Notes: generated by a model not told the origin, from the letters alone. A stretch of 32,972 nucleotides of DNA from Acidimicrobiia bacterium (GCA_024637275.1 JAGXFS010000090.1:1-32972), one strand, 5' to 3'. Counted from the stretch's first letter, positions 17,635 to 25,037 are shown. Numbers and translations: made by a program.

Positions 17635-18377
17635 ACGGCCCAGACCTCATCGGTCAGGTTGAACGGGATCTCGCCGAAGTAGCCGAGCAACTTGCCAGCG
17701 GTGAACTCGATGAAGCGACCGCCCACCAGCTCACCGCCACCTACGAGGCAGAGATCCACCGCCTCACAGCAGGGGACGGGACATCGGAAGGTCCGCCGGC
17801 CAATCGTCGGAGTGGGGTTCGTTTCTTGATCGGCGCTGCGGTACTCATCGTGGCGTTCGCCGGTATTACCTGGGCGGCGAGCGGGGCGATCGTGGGACGG
17901 GCGCCGGACGCGTTCTCCGGTCCGGACCGTCAGGTCGATCTCGAGTCGATCAGCAACGAGCAGATGATCGAGGTGATCAGCGCCAACGCCGATATCCCCG
18001 AGGTCAACCGCATGCGCCTGGCCCTGGCCGAGCGCTACTTTGAATCAGGCGAATATTCAGAGGCGTTGACCTGGTTTCAATCCGTCCTCGACGCCGAGCC
18101 ATCGCCGCTCGAGGAATCCGAGGCTCTCGGTCGGGTCGGATGGATGATTCTTGACTCAGGGGACGCCGAGACCGCATTGCGATTCGTTGACATGTCGCTC
18201 GACGCCAACCCGGCCAATCTGGAAGCGACCTACTTCCGGGGCCTCATCTACGCCCGCCTGGGACGCACACCAGAAGCTCTAGCCGACCTGAGAGAGGTGT
18301 CAGCCAGTTCAGACCTCCCCGACGATGTGCGTGCGGTCGTAACCGAAGCGATCGCGGCCTTGGAGGATGACTCATGA
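17631..18377 (+). CDS. CcmI-like TPR protein
   Basis: 248 aa from the GTG in the ccmH stop; an AGGAG lies about 10 nt upstream. Residues 1-60 are a helical segment (QVERDLAEVAEQLASGELDEATAHQ), a membrane helix follows (about 64-84), then TPR repeats (about 125-240) of the form ALAERYFESGEYSEALTWFQSVLDAEP and ALRFVDMSLDANPANLEATYFRGLIYARLGR. This matches CcmI (CycH), the apocytochrome chaperone of the heme lyase complex, by layout and context. Upstream in-frame starts lie inside ccmH. Confidence 0.85.
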   Translation: MNGPDLIGQVERDLAEVAEQLASGELDEATAHQLTATYEAEIHRLTAGDGTSEGPPANRRSGVRFLIGAAVLIVAFAGITWAASGAIVGRAPDAFSGPDRQVDLESISNEQMIEVISANADIPEVNRMRLALAERYFESGEYSEALTWFQSVLDAEPSPLEESEALGRVGWMILDSGDAETALRFVDMSLDANPANLEATYFRGLIYARLGRTPEALADLREVSASSDLPDDVRAVVTEAIAALEDDS

Positions 18378-18958
18378 AAACCACGCGAATCGCCTGGATC
18401 GGCGTGCTGGCCCTCTTTGCGGGGGTGGTGGTTCTCGCCGTGAACCTGGCCGACACGGAACCACGGGTCTCGACGTCGCCACTTATCAATCAAGCCGCTC
18501 CTGCCTTCGACCTTCCCCGCCTCGACGGGTCCGGAAACGTGCAACTCGACGATTTCGCCGGAAAGATCGTCATGGTCAACTTCTTTGCGTCCTGGTGCCT
18601 CGAGTGCCGATTGGAACACGCAGACTTGACGGCCGCCGCCAACACGCTTGCCCCCGACGTCCAACTTATCGGGATCACCTATCTGGACACACCCGAAGAC
18701 GCCAACGGGTTTCTTGATGAACTCGGGCGGGCTGAGTCCGCCGAATACCTCTTCGACGAACCGGGCTTTGCGGCCATCGAGTACGGCCTCTTCGGCGTAC
18801 CGGAAACGTTCTTCATCGATGAGACCGGGACCATCGTCGCCAAGGTTACGGGCCCGGCCAATCTGGGACTAATCCTCAGCATCGTCGATGACATCAAGGC
18901 AGGGAAGGCCACTGGCGTGACCGAAACGGGTACGCCGCAGGGTTCGCCGAACGATTAG
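18374..18958 (+). CDS. ccmG: CcmG/DsbE-type thioredoxin-like protein
   Basis: 194 aa. One membrane anchor (about 7-24) and a TlpA/DsbE-like domain with FFASWCLECRLEH (Cys75, Cys78), LIGITYLD and GVPETFFID (141-149), the cis-Pro region typical of CcmG/DsbE. It reduces the haem-binding cysteines of apocytochromes, passing electrons to CcmH. Last gene of the operon. ATGA overlap with the TPR gene; its TAG stop overlaps the convergent hydrolase stop (TTAG). Confidence 0.93.
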   Translation: MKTTRIAWIGVLALFAGVVVLAVNLADTEPRVSTSPLINQAAPAFDLPRLDGSGNVQLDDFAGKIVMVNFFASWCLECRLEHADLTAAANTLAPDVQLIGITYLDTPEDANGFLDELGRAESAEYLFDEPGFAAIEYGLFGVPETFFIDETGTIVAKVTGPANLGLILSIVDDIKAGKATGVTETGTPQGSPND

Positions 18959-20388
18959 CGAGCCGCCACCAGCCCGCAGTTGACGATTTCGGGGGCGTCG
19001 AGGCCAGCCATGCCATCCCCGGTGCCCTTGAGATGGGCATCGAAGAACGACACCAGCTGGGTCTCGACGAGGGCGCTACTTCGTAGTGGGTCCAGCGAAC
19101 CACCGATCCCGAGGTAGCGCGACAACGGCGACAATCTCGGGAGAAGGGTGAAGTCGCGGTGGGCTGTCCCATTGATACATCGCAGCGGAGTGGCCTTGCC
19201 CGAGACAGCGAATAGCGCGGCCAGCGGAACCTCATTCGGTTCACGCAACCATTCTTCTGATCGCAAGGCTGCCATCGGAACATCTAGTCCCGCAGCAAGG
19301 ATTTGCTCGTCGACCGGTTCAACCCAGGGATCAAGGCCATAGACGGCCTCACATCGATCATCAGTAGCGCAGAACTCAATGGCTGCTCCACCGCCCGTCG
19401 AGTGACCAAAAAGACCAACGTGGGCAACGTCAAGGCGACCCTCCAGTAAGCCGTCCCCAGCCGAGCCCGCATTGAGCGCTTCGATCACATCCATCGCCTG
19501 GACAATGTCCAGACGAAACGTATCCACCAACTTCTCAGATGCGGCGGCATAGGCAACGTCCCCGACCGTCTCCAGGTCCGGGAGCGCCTCGGGGTCCACG
19601 GCGGCAAAGGTAGCGCCGTCGTCGATCGTCGTGCCGAGCGCACCGTAGGTGTGGTCGATGGCAACGACGACATACCCGTTGGCGGCGAGGGTCTCTGCCT
19701 CATTGAAGGCAACGGTCCGAAAACCTGTCCAACCGTGGGAATAGACAACCATCGGGTACGGCGAAGCAGCAGGAGCAACCTCGGCTCCCGAGGTACTGCC
19801 CATCGTTGCGTTCTTCAGGTGATTGAGCGTGAACGACGGAAAACCGAGGTAGCCGGTTGCGGCTGGGGCAAACCGATCGAACGCGTCGACAAACGGAGCC
19901 GACGGGCCGTCACCGGCAACTGCCGGGTACCAAACCTGGAGGGCGATCTGGCGGGGGCCGCCAGGATTCGGTCCGTACACCTCGATACGGTCGGCACTCA
20001 CTGATCGCACGAGGATGGTCCCAACCGGCGCTGGCGGGGCGGCCACTTCAACCACCGGCAGGGCTAAAGCGGGAATGGTCAGCAGTGCCAGCCCGAAAAC
20101 ACCGCCAAGGGCTTTTCCGAACTGAGACCAGCGACCCGCAGGTGGTTCTGGCGAAACTGGGCTCGGCGACAGAATTTCCCAGGCCGTGGCCACCGCAACG
20201 ACGACGACCAGGGCATAGATCGGGTACAACTGCCAGCGCAGCTCTTCGCTACGGAGGTGCATGAGCAATGCGCCAAGCCCCACGATGATCGGCACCCACC
20301 CATATGGACGGCGCGGCTGACCGGTAACCGACGGCCACAGAACGAAGGCGGCCAGCGAGGCAACTATCACGATTTCCCATACCCTCAT
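18955..20388 (-). CDS. PAF-acetylhydrolase-like membrane-anchored alpha/beta hydrolase
   Basis: 477 aa. Four hydrophobic helices (about 4-19, 30-44, 54-70, 96-115) precede a hydrolase domain on the outer face. The catalytic triad can be read: Ser330 in GLFGHSTGGG, Asp353 in YGLDPW, His410 in GTAHRDF. The spacings (23 and 57 residues) are nearly those of human plasma PAF-acetylhydrolase (23 and 55), and VVYSHGWTGFRT is the oxyanion region. A phospholipase A2/esterase acting on short or oxidised acyl chains is likely. It lies only 9 nt downstream of cbiO on the same strand but has its own -10 box. Confidence 0.88.
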   Translation of the reverse strand: MRVWEIVIVASLAAFVLWPSVTGQPRRPYGWVPIIVGLGALLMHLRSEELRWQLYPIYALVVVVAVATAWEILSPSPVSPEPPAGRWSQFGKALGGVFGLALLTIPALALPVVEVAAPPAPVGTILVRSVSADRIEVYGPNPGGPRQIALQVWYPAVAGDGPSAPFVDAFDRFAPAATGYLGFPSFTLNHLKNATMGSTSGAEVAPAASPYPMVVYSHGWTGFRTVAFNEAETLAANGYVVVAIDHTYGALGTTIDDGATFAAVDPEALPDLETVGDVAYAAASEKLVDTFRLDIVQAMDVIEALNAGSAGDGLLEGRLDVAHVGLFGHSTGGGAAIEFCATDDRCEAVYGLDPWVEPVDEQILAAGLDVPMAALRSEEWLREPNEVPLAALFAVSGKATPLRCINGTAHRDFTLLPRLSPLSRYLGIGGSLDPLRSSALVETQLVSFFDAHLKGTGDGMAGLDAPEIVNCGLVAAR

Positions 20389-20394
20389 GGGGCG

Positions 20395-20400
20395 AAGCTA
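20395..20400 (-). promoter_or_regulatory. -10 box (TAGCTT) overlapping the cbiO stop codon
   Basis: TAGCTT on the minus strand ends 6 nt before the ATG of the hydrolase gene, and its TAG is the cbiO stop codon. There is no ribosome binding site, so an internal leaderless promoter is likely. Confidence 0.45.
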
Positions 20401-21135
20401 CACGGTTCTCAGGTCGAAGCCGAAGGGCAACTCGAGCCGGTGGGCGGTGAGCAGCGCTTCGTTGCCGAGCAACTCGCGGGTTGGAGCATCGGCCACAACC
20501 CGACCCGAATCAAGGATGATCGAGCGCTCACACAGCTCAAGGGCATAGGGCAGGTCATGGGTAACCATGACGACCGTGACATCGAGCTCGGCAAGAATGG
20601 TGGCTAGTTCTCGCCGGGAAGCCGGGTCAAGGTTGGAGGATGGTTCGTCCAATACGAGGATCTCGGGCTGCGAGGCGAGCACCGTCGCGACGGCCACCCG
20701 CCGCCGTTCTCCGAGAGAGAGGTGATGGGGCGCCCGGTCGATTGCGTGTTCCATTCCGACGGCAGTCAGAGCGCTCACTACCCGCTGATCGAGTTCGTCG
20801 CCGGCTACCCCGAAATTAGCTGGCCCGAACGCGACGTCCTGTCGGACTGTCGGCATGAAGAGCTGGTCATCGGGGTCCTGAAATACCATCCCGACCCGTC
20901 TTCGGATTTCCATTACGGACTTCTCGTCGAGAGGTAGGCCCCCAACCGTGACGACGCCATCAGCGGGCATATGAATCCCGTTGAGATGTAACACCAACGT
21001 AGTCTTGCCGGCCCCGTTCGGCCCAAAGATGGCTACTCGCTCTCCGGCTTCGATGGTCAGGTCAACCCCGTCGAGGGCTTGATGTCCGCCCGGGTAGGAA
21101 AAAGAGAGTCCCCGTACGGCAATCGAAGTGCTCAT
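20398..21135 (-). CDS. cbiO: CbiO, ATPase of an ECF-type cobalt/nickel transporter
   Basis: 245 aa ABC ATPase. Walker A GPNGAGKTT (38-46), Q-loop in VGMVFQDPDDQLF (Gln86; the QDPDDQ form is typical of CbiO/EcfA), signature LSLGERRR (139-146), Walker B LVLDEP with Glu164, and H-loop THD. It supplies energy to CbiQ and CbiM for Ni or Co uptake. It overlaps cbiQ by 4 nt and ends at the PAF-acetylhydrolase-like gene. Confidence 0.94.
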   Translation of the reverse strand: MSTSIAVRGLSFSYPGGHQALDGVDLTIEAGERVAIFGPNGAGKTTLVLHLNGIHMPADGVVTVGGLPLDEKSVMEIRRRVGMVFQDPDDQLFMPTVRQDVAFGPANFGVAGDELDQRVVSALTAVGMEHAIDRAPHHLSLGERRRVAVATVLASQPEILVLDEPSSNLDPASRRELATILAELDVTVVMVTHDLPYALELCERSIILDSGRVVADAPTRELLGNEALLTAHRLELPFGFDLRTV

Positions 21136-21899
21136 CGTGCACCAACCAGAGCCAACACGGCCACGATACCGGCCAGGGCAGGGATCGCCAGCGCCCTGGC
21201 GATGTCGATGGCGGCGGCCGGCGAATCGTCCGTAGTCGGCATCGTCCCTTGGAACCCGCGGGCGACCATGGCCAGGTACACCCGCTCTCCACGCTCATAG
21301 GAACGGATGAAGAGGGCTCCGGCAGATGTCGCCAATGCTTTGATCTGCCAGAACATTTTGGGTTCGTAGCCCCGGGCTGCCATTGCTACCCGCATACGAC
21401 CCATCTCGTCACTGATGACTTCGAGATATCGGACCATGAACCCCGCAATGGCCACGATCGCCGCTGGCACCCGGAGTCGGTTCATTCCGGCGAGGATCTC
21501 GGGTATCTCCGTCGTGGCCGCCAACAGAATCGATGCCACCACCCCACAGGAAGCCTTGGCCAGGATGGTCCAGGCCGCTAGAAGTCCCGCCTCAGAGATG
21601 CGTATCCCGGCGAACGAGGTGTATGGCGCTTCTCCGACGAACGGCAGAAGAAGCGCGAACAGCAGGAAGGGAACCTCGATGAGCATTCGTTTTCCGATGA
21701 ACCGAGCCGGGATGCCGGCCAGACCGGCCACCACACCGAGCCCTATGGCGTACAAGCCGAACGCCCAAAGGGCCCGGGCGGGCGTGGCGACCACTGCCGC
21801 GACGAATAGCAAGAGACCGGCCACCTTCAAGTGACCTGGCAGCTTGTGGACTGATGAATGTCCGTGCACGTGGAGGGCGTGGGCGTGGCCTCCACTCAT
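21132..21899 (-). CDS. cbiQ: CbiQ, transmembrane coupling subunit of the Ni/Co transporter
   Basis: 255 aa from the ATG overlapping the cbiMN stop (ATGA). It has several membrane helices and the two family coupling motifs, MAARGYEPK and MVARGFQG, which contact the ATPase. The N-terminus is His-rich: MSGGHAHALHVHGH, six His in the first 18 residues, a plausible metal-collecting tail. The upstream in-frame start at 21938 lies inside cbiMN and is rejected. Confidence 0.93.
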   Translation of the reverse strand: MSGGHAHALHVHGHSSVHKLPGHLKVAGLLLFVAAVVATPARALWAFGLYAIGLGVVAGLAGIPARFIGKRMLIEVPFLLFALLLPFVGEAPYTSFAGIRISEAGLLAAWTILAKASCGVVASILLAATTEIPEILAGMNRLRVPAAIVAIAGFMVRYLEVISDEMGRMRVAMAARGYEPKMFWQIKALATSAGALFIRSYERGERVYLAMVARGFQGTMPTTDDSPAAAIDIARALAIPALAGIVAVLALVGAR

Positions 21900-22852
21900 G
21901 CCGTTGACCGCCGCCGGACCAGTTTCAAGGCACCCCATCCGATGAGGAACGTCGCAACGATACCGATGCCCCCTGCGACGATGGTTCCCGCCGCGCCAGA
22001 CAGGCCAGCGGTTCCGTAATCCGATAGCGGCGAACTTGCCGTGGCGCTCGCCCGGGCGTCGGCGCCAATCCCCGTTTGTTCAGCCACCCACATGAGTCCG
22101 TCAGGGTTAGCCGATGCGAACGTCGTCAATCCGAGCAGAATCACCGCAGCGACGCCGGCGAGTATCCAAAAGCGCCGCATCGACAGTCGCTCGGCGCCAT
22201 CTGACGCCAGGTCCTTCGCTCCGAAAACCAGATCCGGCCGAGCCTGAAGGACGGCACCTACGACAGCGATCGTTATGAATCCCTCCCCAATGCCAATGAG
22301 CAGATGGCTTCCGGCCATAAGTGCCAGCACGTTGGTAAGGCTGACTCCTCCGACGCCACCAATGGCGTATTCCACAACGAAGACCACCGCTGAGGCCACC
22401 ACGGAGAGCATCGCCGCTACGAAGGAAGCTCCCAGCACGGCGCGGCGGGTGGGCGGCAGCGGCGCCCGGACCAGGCGAAACACGAACCAACCCGACAGGG
22501 TGGTCACGACCGCCATATTGATGAGGTTCAAACCGAGCGCCGAAACCCCTCCGTCAGCGAACAACAGGGCCTGCAGCACGATGACCACGGAGACGACCAC
22601 CACGCCGACCGAAGGACCCATAAGAATGGCGGCGAGGGCTCCGCCGAGCAGGTGACCGCTCATTCCTGGAATGACCGGGAAGTTGATCATCTGGAGCACG
22701 AACACGAACGCCGCAACGAGACCGGCTAGCGGTATCTGTCGATCCTTGAGTCGAGCGGTCGATTGACGGAGCGCACCACTCAGCCCTCCGGCCGCAACGA
22801 CTCCGGCACCTAGCGAGGTTGCGCCGTTAAAGAACCCGTCGGGGATGTGCAT
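21896..22852 (-). CDS. cbiM: CbiM-NikN fusion (CbiMN), substrate-binding subunit of the Ni/Co transporter
   Basis: 318 aa. The N-terminus MHIPDGF is the hallmark of CbiM/NikM; the free N-terminus and His2 coordinate the metal in this family, with a second His in MSGHLLGG (His67). This fixes the start at 22852, not the longer in-frame start at 22879. Residues about 230-318 form a fused NikN-like part with a helix, PDGL (250-253), SPLSDY (about 274-279) and a last helix. The separate cbiN/nikN gene is therefore absent, as expected. First gene of the cbiMN-Q-O operon. The metal is probably nickel because of the operator upstream (inference). Confidence 0.93.
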   Translation of the reverse strand: MHIPDGFFNGATSLGAGVVAAGGLSGALRQSTARLKDRQIPLAGLVAAFVFVLQMINFPVIPGMSGHLLGGALAAILMGPSVGVVVVSVVIVLQALLFADGGVSALGLNLINMAVVTTLSGWFVFRLVRAPLPPTRRAVLGASFVAAMLSVVASAVVFVVEYAIGGVGGVSLTNVLALMAGSHLLIGIGEGFITIAVVGAVLQARPDLVFGAKDLASDGAERLSMRRFWILAGVAAVILLGLTTFASANPDGLMWVAEQTGIGADARASATASSPLSDYGTAGLSGAAGTIVAGGIGIVATFLIGWGALKLVRRRSTA

Positions 22853-22862
22853 GTACCGCCTC

Positions 22863-22879
22863 TTGCAAGCTGCTTGCAA
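22863..22879 (-). promoter_or_regulatory. Candidate Nur (nickel) operator, perfect 17-bp inverted repeat
   Basis: Minus-strand TTGCAAGCAGCTTGCAA is TTGCAA-N5-TTGCAA, the pattern I recall as the Streptomyces Nur box. It is also a perfect inverted repeat around one central base. It begins 3 nt after the -10 box, so it covers the expected transcription start, and lies 10 nt before the cbiM ATG. A Fur-family regulator is encoded about 700 bp upstream. Confidence 0.75.
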
Positions 22880-22881
22880 TA

Positions 22882-22911
22882 ACTATACGGCGATATCGGG
22901 ACGAGCGTGAA
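22882..22911 (-). promoter_or_regulatory. Promoter of cbiMN-Q-O (-35 TTCACG, -10 TATAGT)
   Basis: TATAGT at 22882-22887 and TTCACG at 22906-22911, 18 nt apart, on the minus strand. They lie in the short gap after the upstream lipoprotein gene. Transcription would start within the inverted repeat, giving a leader of about 20 nt with an AGAGG ribosome binding site. Confidence 0.55.
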
Positions 22912-22915
22912 TCAG

Positions 22916-23539
22916 TTATCCGGCGGTGGCTACGAGAGCGTCGAGCTCGGCTCGCAGCTCGGCTTCCCCAACCGCACCAGCCCAGGACGTTTTCACAATC
23001 CCATCGTGGGTGATGAGGACGGAGACCGGTTGGTAGGGCACTCCATACGCCGAAAAAACGGCCTCTTCGGCATCGAGCCCCCAGAGCACGTTGCCCGATG
23101 TCAGGAGCTGTGCGGCGCGCGAAGACGTATCCTCCATGGAGCCCTTCCATGCCACGGCCAGGAACGTCACCTCGTCTGCATAATCGGCTGAAACTTCATC
23201 GATAACGGGCAACTCCCGTTGACAGGTACTTCACCACTCAGCCCAGAACACCATGTACACAGGCTTCGACCCCTCGGACAGCGTGAACGTCGACCCATCG
23301 CTCAGCACGAGCGAAAAGTCGGGCGCCGCGGGTCCGTCGACACCGGATGGAGATGGCTCGGGCTCGGATACAGACGGTCCGGTGGTATCCGTGGCTCCGG
23401 CTGGAGCGGGGGTCGTCTCGGACACTGTCGTCACCGCACCCGCAATTGGCTCAACCGCACTGGAAACCTCGGTGGCTACGCCCCCGCACGCGGAGGCGAG
23501 CAAAACTACGGCGACGAGCACGCTGACGGATCGGTTCAT
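22916..23539 (-). CDS. TlpA-like thioredoxin lipoprotein with in-frame TGA, candidate selenoprotein
   Basis: One continuous 207-residue frame if the TGA at 23231-23233 is read through. Signal peptide with lipobox LASAC (Cys18), a Ser/Thr/Pro-rich linker to about residue 75, then a thioredoxin domain: APDFSLVLSDGSTFTL, VYMVFWAEW-[TGA]-STCQRELPVIDEV, TFLAVAWKG and YGVPYQPVSVLITHDG with the cis-Pro. The TGA is codon 103, exactly where the first redox cysteine belongs; the second is Cys106. About 100 well-formed family residues follow to a TAA. Selenocysteine (UxxC) is the attractive reading. A recent Cys-to-stop mutation or a base error is the alternative. It is 31 nt downstream of the fur gene. 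Confidence 0.75.
23204..23220 (-). promoter_or_regulatory. Possible bacterial SECIS hairpin after the in-frame TGA
   Basis: Minus-strand AACGGGAGTTGCCCGTT forms a perfect 6-bp stem with loop AGTTG. The loop begins 16 nt after the TGA and has G as its second base followed by T, similar in place and loop type to the E. coli fdhF SECIS. Short GC-rich hairpins are common, so this is supportive, not proof. Confidence 0.5.
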
Positions 23540-23570
23540 GCGGCCAGTTTGGAACAGATCGGCGCCAACC

Positions 23571-24017
23571 TCAACCTGAGTTCTCAGAATGTTCACAATC
23601 CCGACAGAGTCCGCCGAGTGCGAAGTGCGAAGGGTTGACCGTGAACCCGAAGGCATCATGCAACCCGGAAAAGAACGGTTCGAGGGCCTGAGCCGGAACA
23701 TCGATGGTGGCCCCACAGCGATCGCAGGTCAGATGGTGGTGCTGATCCGCGGCACTCAGATGTATAACGCCGGGGCCGTGTCCAAGGTGGACATGGTGGA
23801 CAAGCTCGAGGCGCTCGAACACTTCCAGGGTCCGATATACGGTGGATGGGTCGATCGGTTGCTTGGCGACCACCTGAGCCCGTTCATGGACCTCGGTCGG
23901 ACTCAGATGGTCGTCATGTTCGACGGCGATCACCTCGCATATGGCCCGGCGTGCTTCGGTGATCCGCAGACCCTCCCCTTTGAGCACCGCGATGAGGTCA
24001 TCAGCGGAAATATGCAT
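23571..24017 (-). CDS. Fur-family metalloregulator, possibly Nur-like
   Basis: 148 aa. Winged-helix domain (1 to about 80) with GLRITEARRAICEVI and the recognition helix region IDPSTVYRTLEVFERL. The metal-binding/dimer domain has His-rich DQHHHLTCDRC and the structural zinc pairs Cys98/Cys101 and Cys138/Cys141. Family membership is firm; the sensed metal is not certain. Nickel is suggested by the Nur-type box in front of the neighbouring cbiMN-Q-O operon, and its own gene lies immediately after trpD (ATG abuts the trpD stop), so it is transcribed from there or further upstream. Confidence 0.92.
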   Translation of the reverse strand: MHISADDLIAVLKGEGLRITEARRAICEVIAVEHDDHLSPTEVHERAQVVAKQPIDPSTVYRTLEVFERLELVHHVHLGHGPGVIHLSAADQHHHLTCDRCGATIDVPAQALEPFFSGLHDAFGFTVNPSHFALGGLCRDCEHSENSG

Positions 24018-25037
24018 TCAGCGGTCCAGGTCCTGGCTAGCCCGAACGACCTTCTCCAATACCTGGGCCGCCGCCCCCGAGTCAATCGACGCCTCAGCAG
24101 TGGGTATGGCTTCGGCGATCGACTCGGCCCGACCGGTCGCGGCGATCCCCGCCGCGGCATTGAGCACCGCAATGTCACGTTGTGGGCCTGGTTCGCCGGC
24201 CAACACGCGGCGGAGGATTACGACATTCTCGGGAACGTCGCCACCCACCAGATCGTCAAGCTTGGCCGGCGCCAGCCCATGGGCGGCCGGATCAAACACT
24301 GACCGCTCGATGTTTCCGTCCCTGAGCTCGTAGATCGTCGACGGCCCGGTCGTCGACAACTCATCGAGCCCATCGTCGCCATGGAAGACGAACGCCCGGG
24401 TGGCTCCGAGGTTGGCGAGCACCCCGATCATGCGCTCGGCCATGGAGGCATCGGCGACGCCGAGCGCCAGATACTCTGCGGTGGCCGGGTTGGTAAGGGG
24501 ACCCAGGAAGTTGAAAACCGTAGGGATGCCGAGTTCCGATCGGACCGGACCGGCGTGGCGCATTGCGGGGTGATACGTTCTGGCGTAGAAGAACCCGAAC
24601 CGATGCTCCTCGACGAGTTGCACGGTTCCGGCCGGATCGAGGTCGATCACCACACCGAGAGCCTCAAGAACGTCGGCGGACCCGCATCTCGAGGAGGCCG
24701 ATCGGTTGCCGTGTTTGGCCACCGTGCAGCCCGCCCCCGCCGCAATGAACGCGGCCGTCGTCGAGATGTTGAAGGTTCCGAAGCCATCTCCCCCGGTCCC
24801 GACAATATCGAGCACCGGGCGATCGACGGTAACCCGAATCGATGCTTCGCGCATCGCCTCGACCAGTCCGGTCAATTCCTCCGTGGTTTCACCTTTGATC
24901 CGCATGGCGACGATGAAGGCGGCGATCTGAGCAGGGGTGGCCCGTCCGGCCATGATTTCGGTCATCGCCTGATAGGTCTGATCCCGCGTCAGATCTGCAC
25001 CCTGGGAAAGAGGCTTGAGTGTGGCGGACCACTGCAT
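24018..25037 (-). CDS. trpD: Anthranilate phosphoribosyltransferase
   Basis: Second step of tryptophan biosynthesis. 339 aa from the ATG at 25037, which has GGAGA 8 nt upstream and gives the usual N-terminus (LKPLSQGADLTRDQTYQAMTEIMAGRATPAQIAAFI). The PRPP-binding loop GTGGDGFGTFNIS is at 80-92, KHGNRSASS at about 108-116, and FNFLGPLTNPA follows. Longer starts at 25073 and 25082 overlap or precede the -10 box and are less likely. No other trp genes are nearby; instead it leads into fur and the thioredoxin lipoprotein. Confidence 0.95.
   Translation of the reverse strand: MQWSATLKPLSQGADLTRDQTYQAMTEIMAGRATPAQIAAFIVAMRIKGETTEELTGLVEAMREASIRVTVDRPVLDIVGTGGDGFGTFNISTTAAFIAAGAGCTVAKHGNRSASSRCGSADVLEALGVVIDLDPAGTVQLVEEHRFGFFYARTYHPAMRHAGPVRSELGIPTVFNFLGPLTNPATAEYLALGVADASMAERMIGVLANLGATRAFVFHGDDGLDELSTTGPSTIYELRDGNIERSVFDPAAHGLAPAKLDDLVGGDVPENVVILRRVLAGEPGPQRDIAVLNAAAGIAATGRAESIAEAIPTAEASIDSGAAAQVLEKVVRASQDLDR

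Noticed and set aside
22853-22879. Longer CbiM beginning at 22879
   Set aside because: It would begin inside the operator and hide the N-terminal MHIPDGF, which must be free to bind metal.
22916-23212. A separate 98-residue gene starting after the TGA (MPVIDEVSADY...), with the upstream part as another gene
   Set aside because: It lacks the start signals and the first half of a thioredoxin domain, the frame is the same as the upstream lipoprotein, and the domain is complete only when the TGA is read through.
23231-23233. TGA read as Trp under a variant genetic code
   Set aside because: Several window genes use TGA as a true stop at the expected C-terminus, and the family needs Cys here, not Trp.
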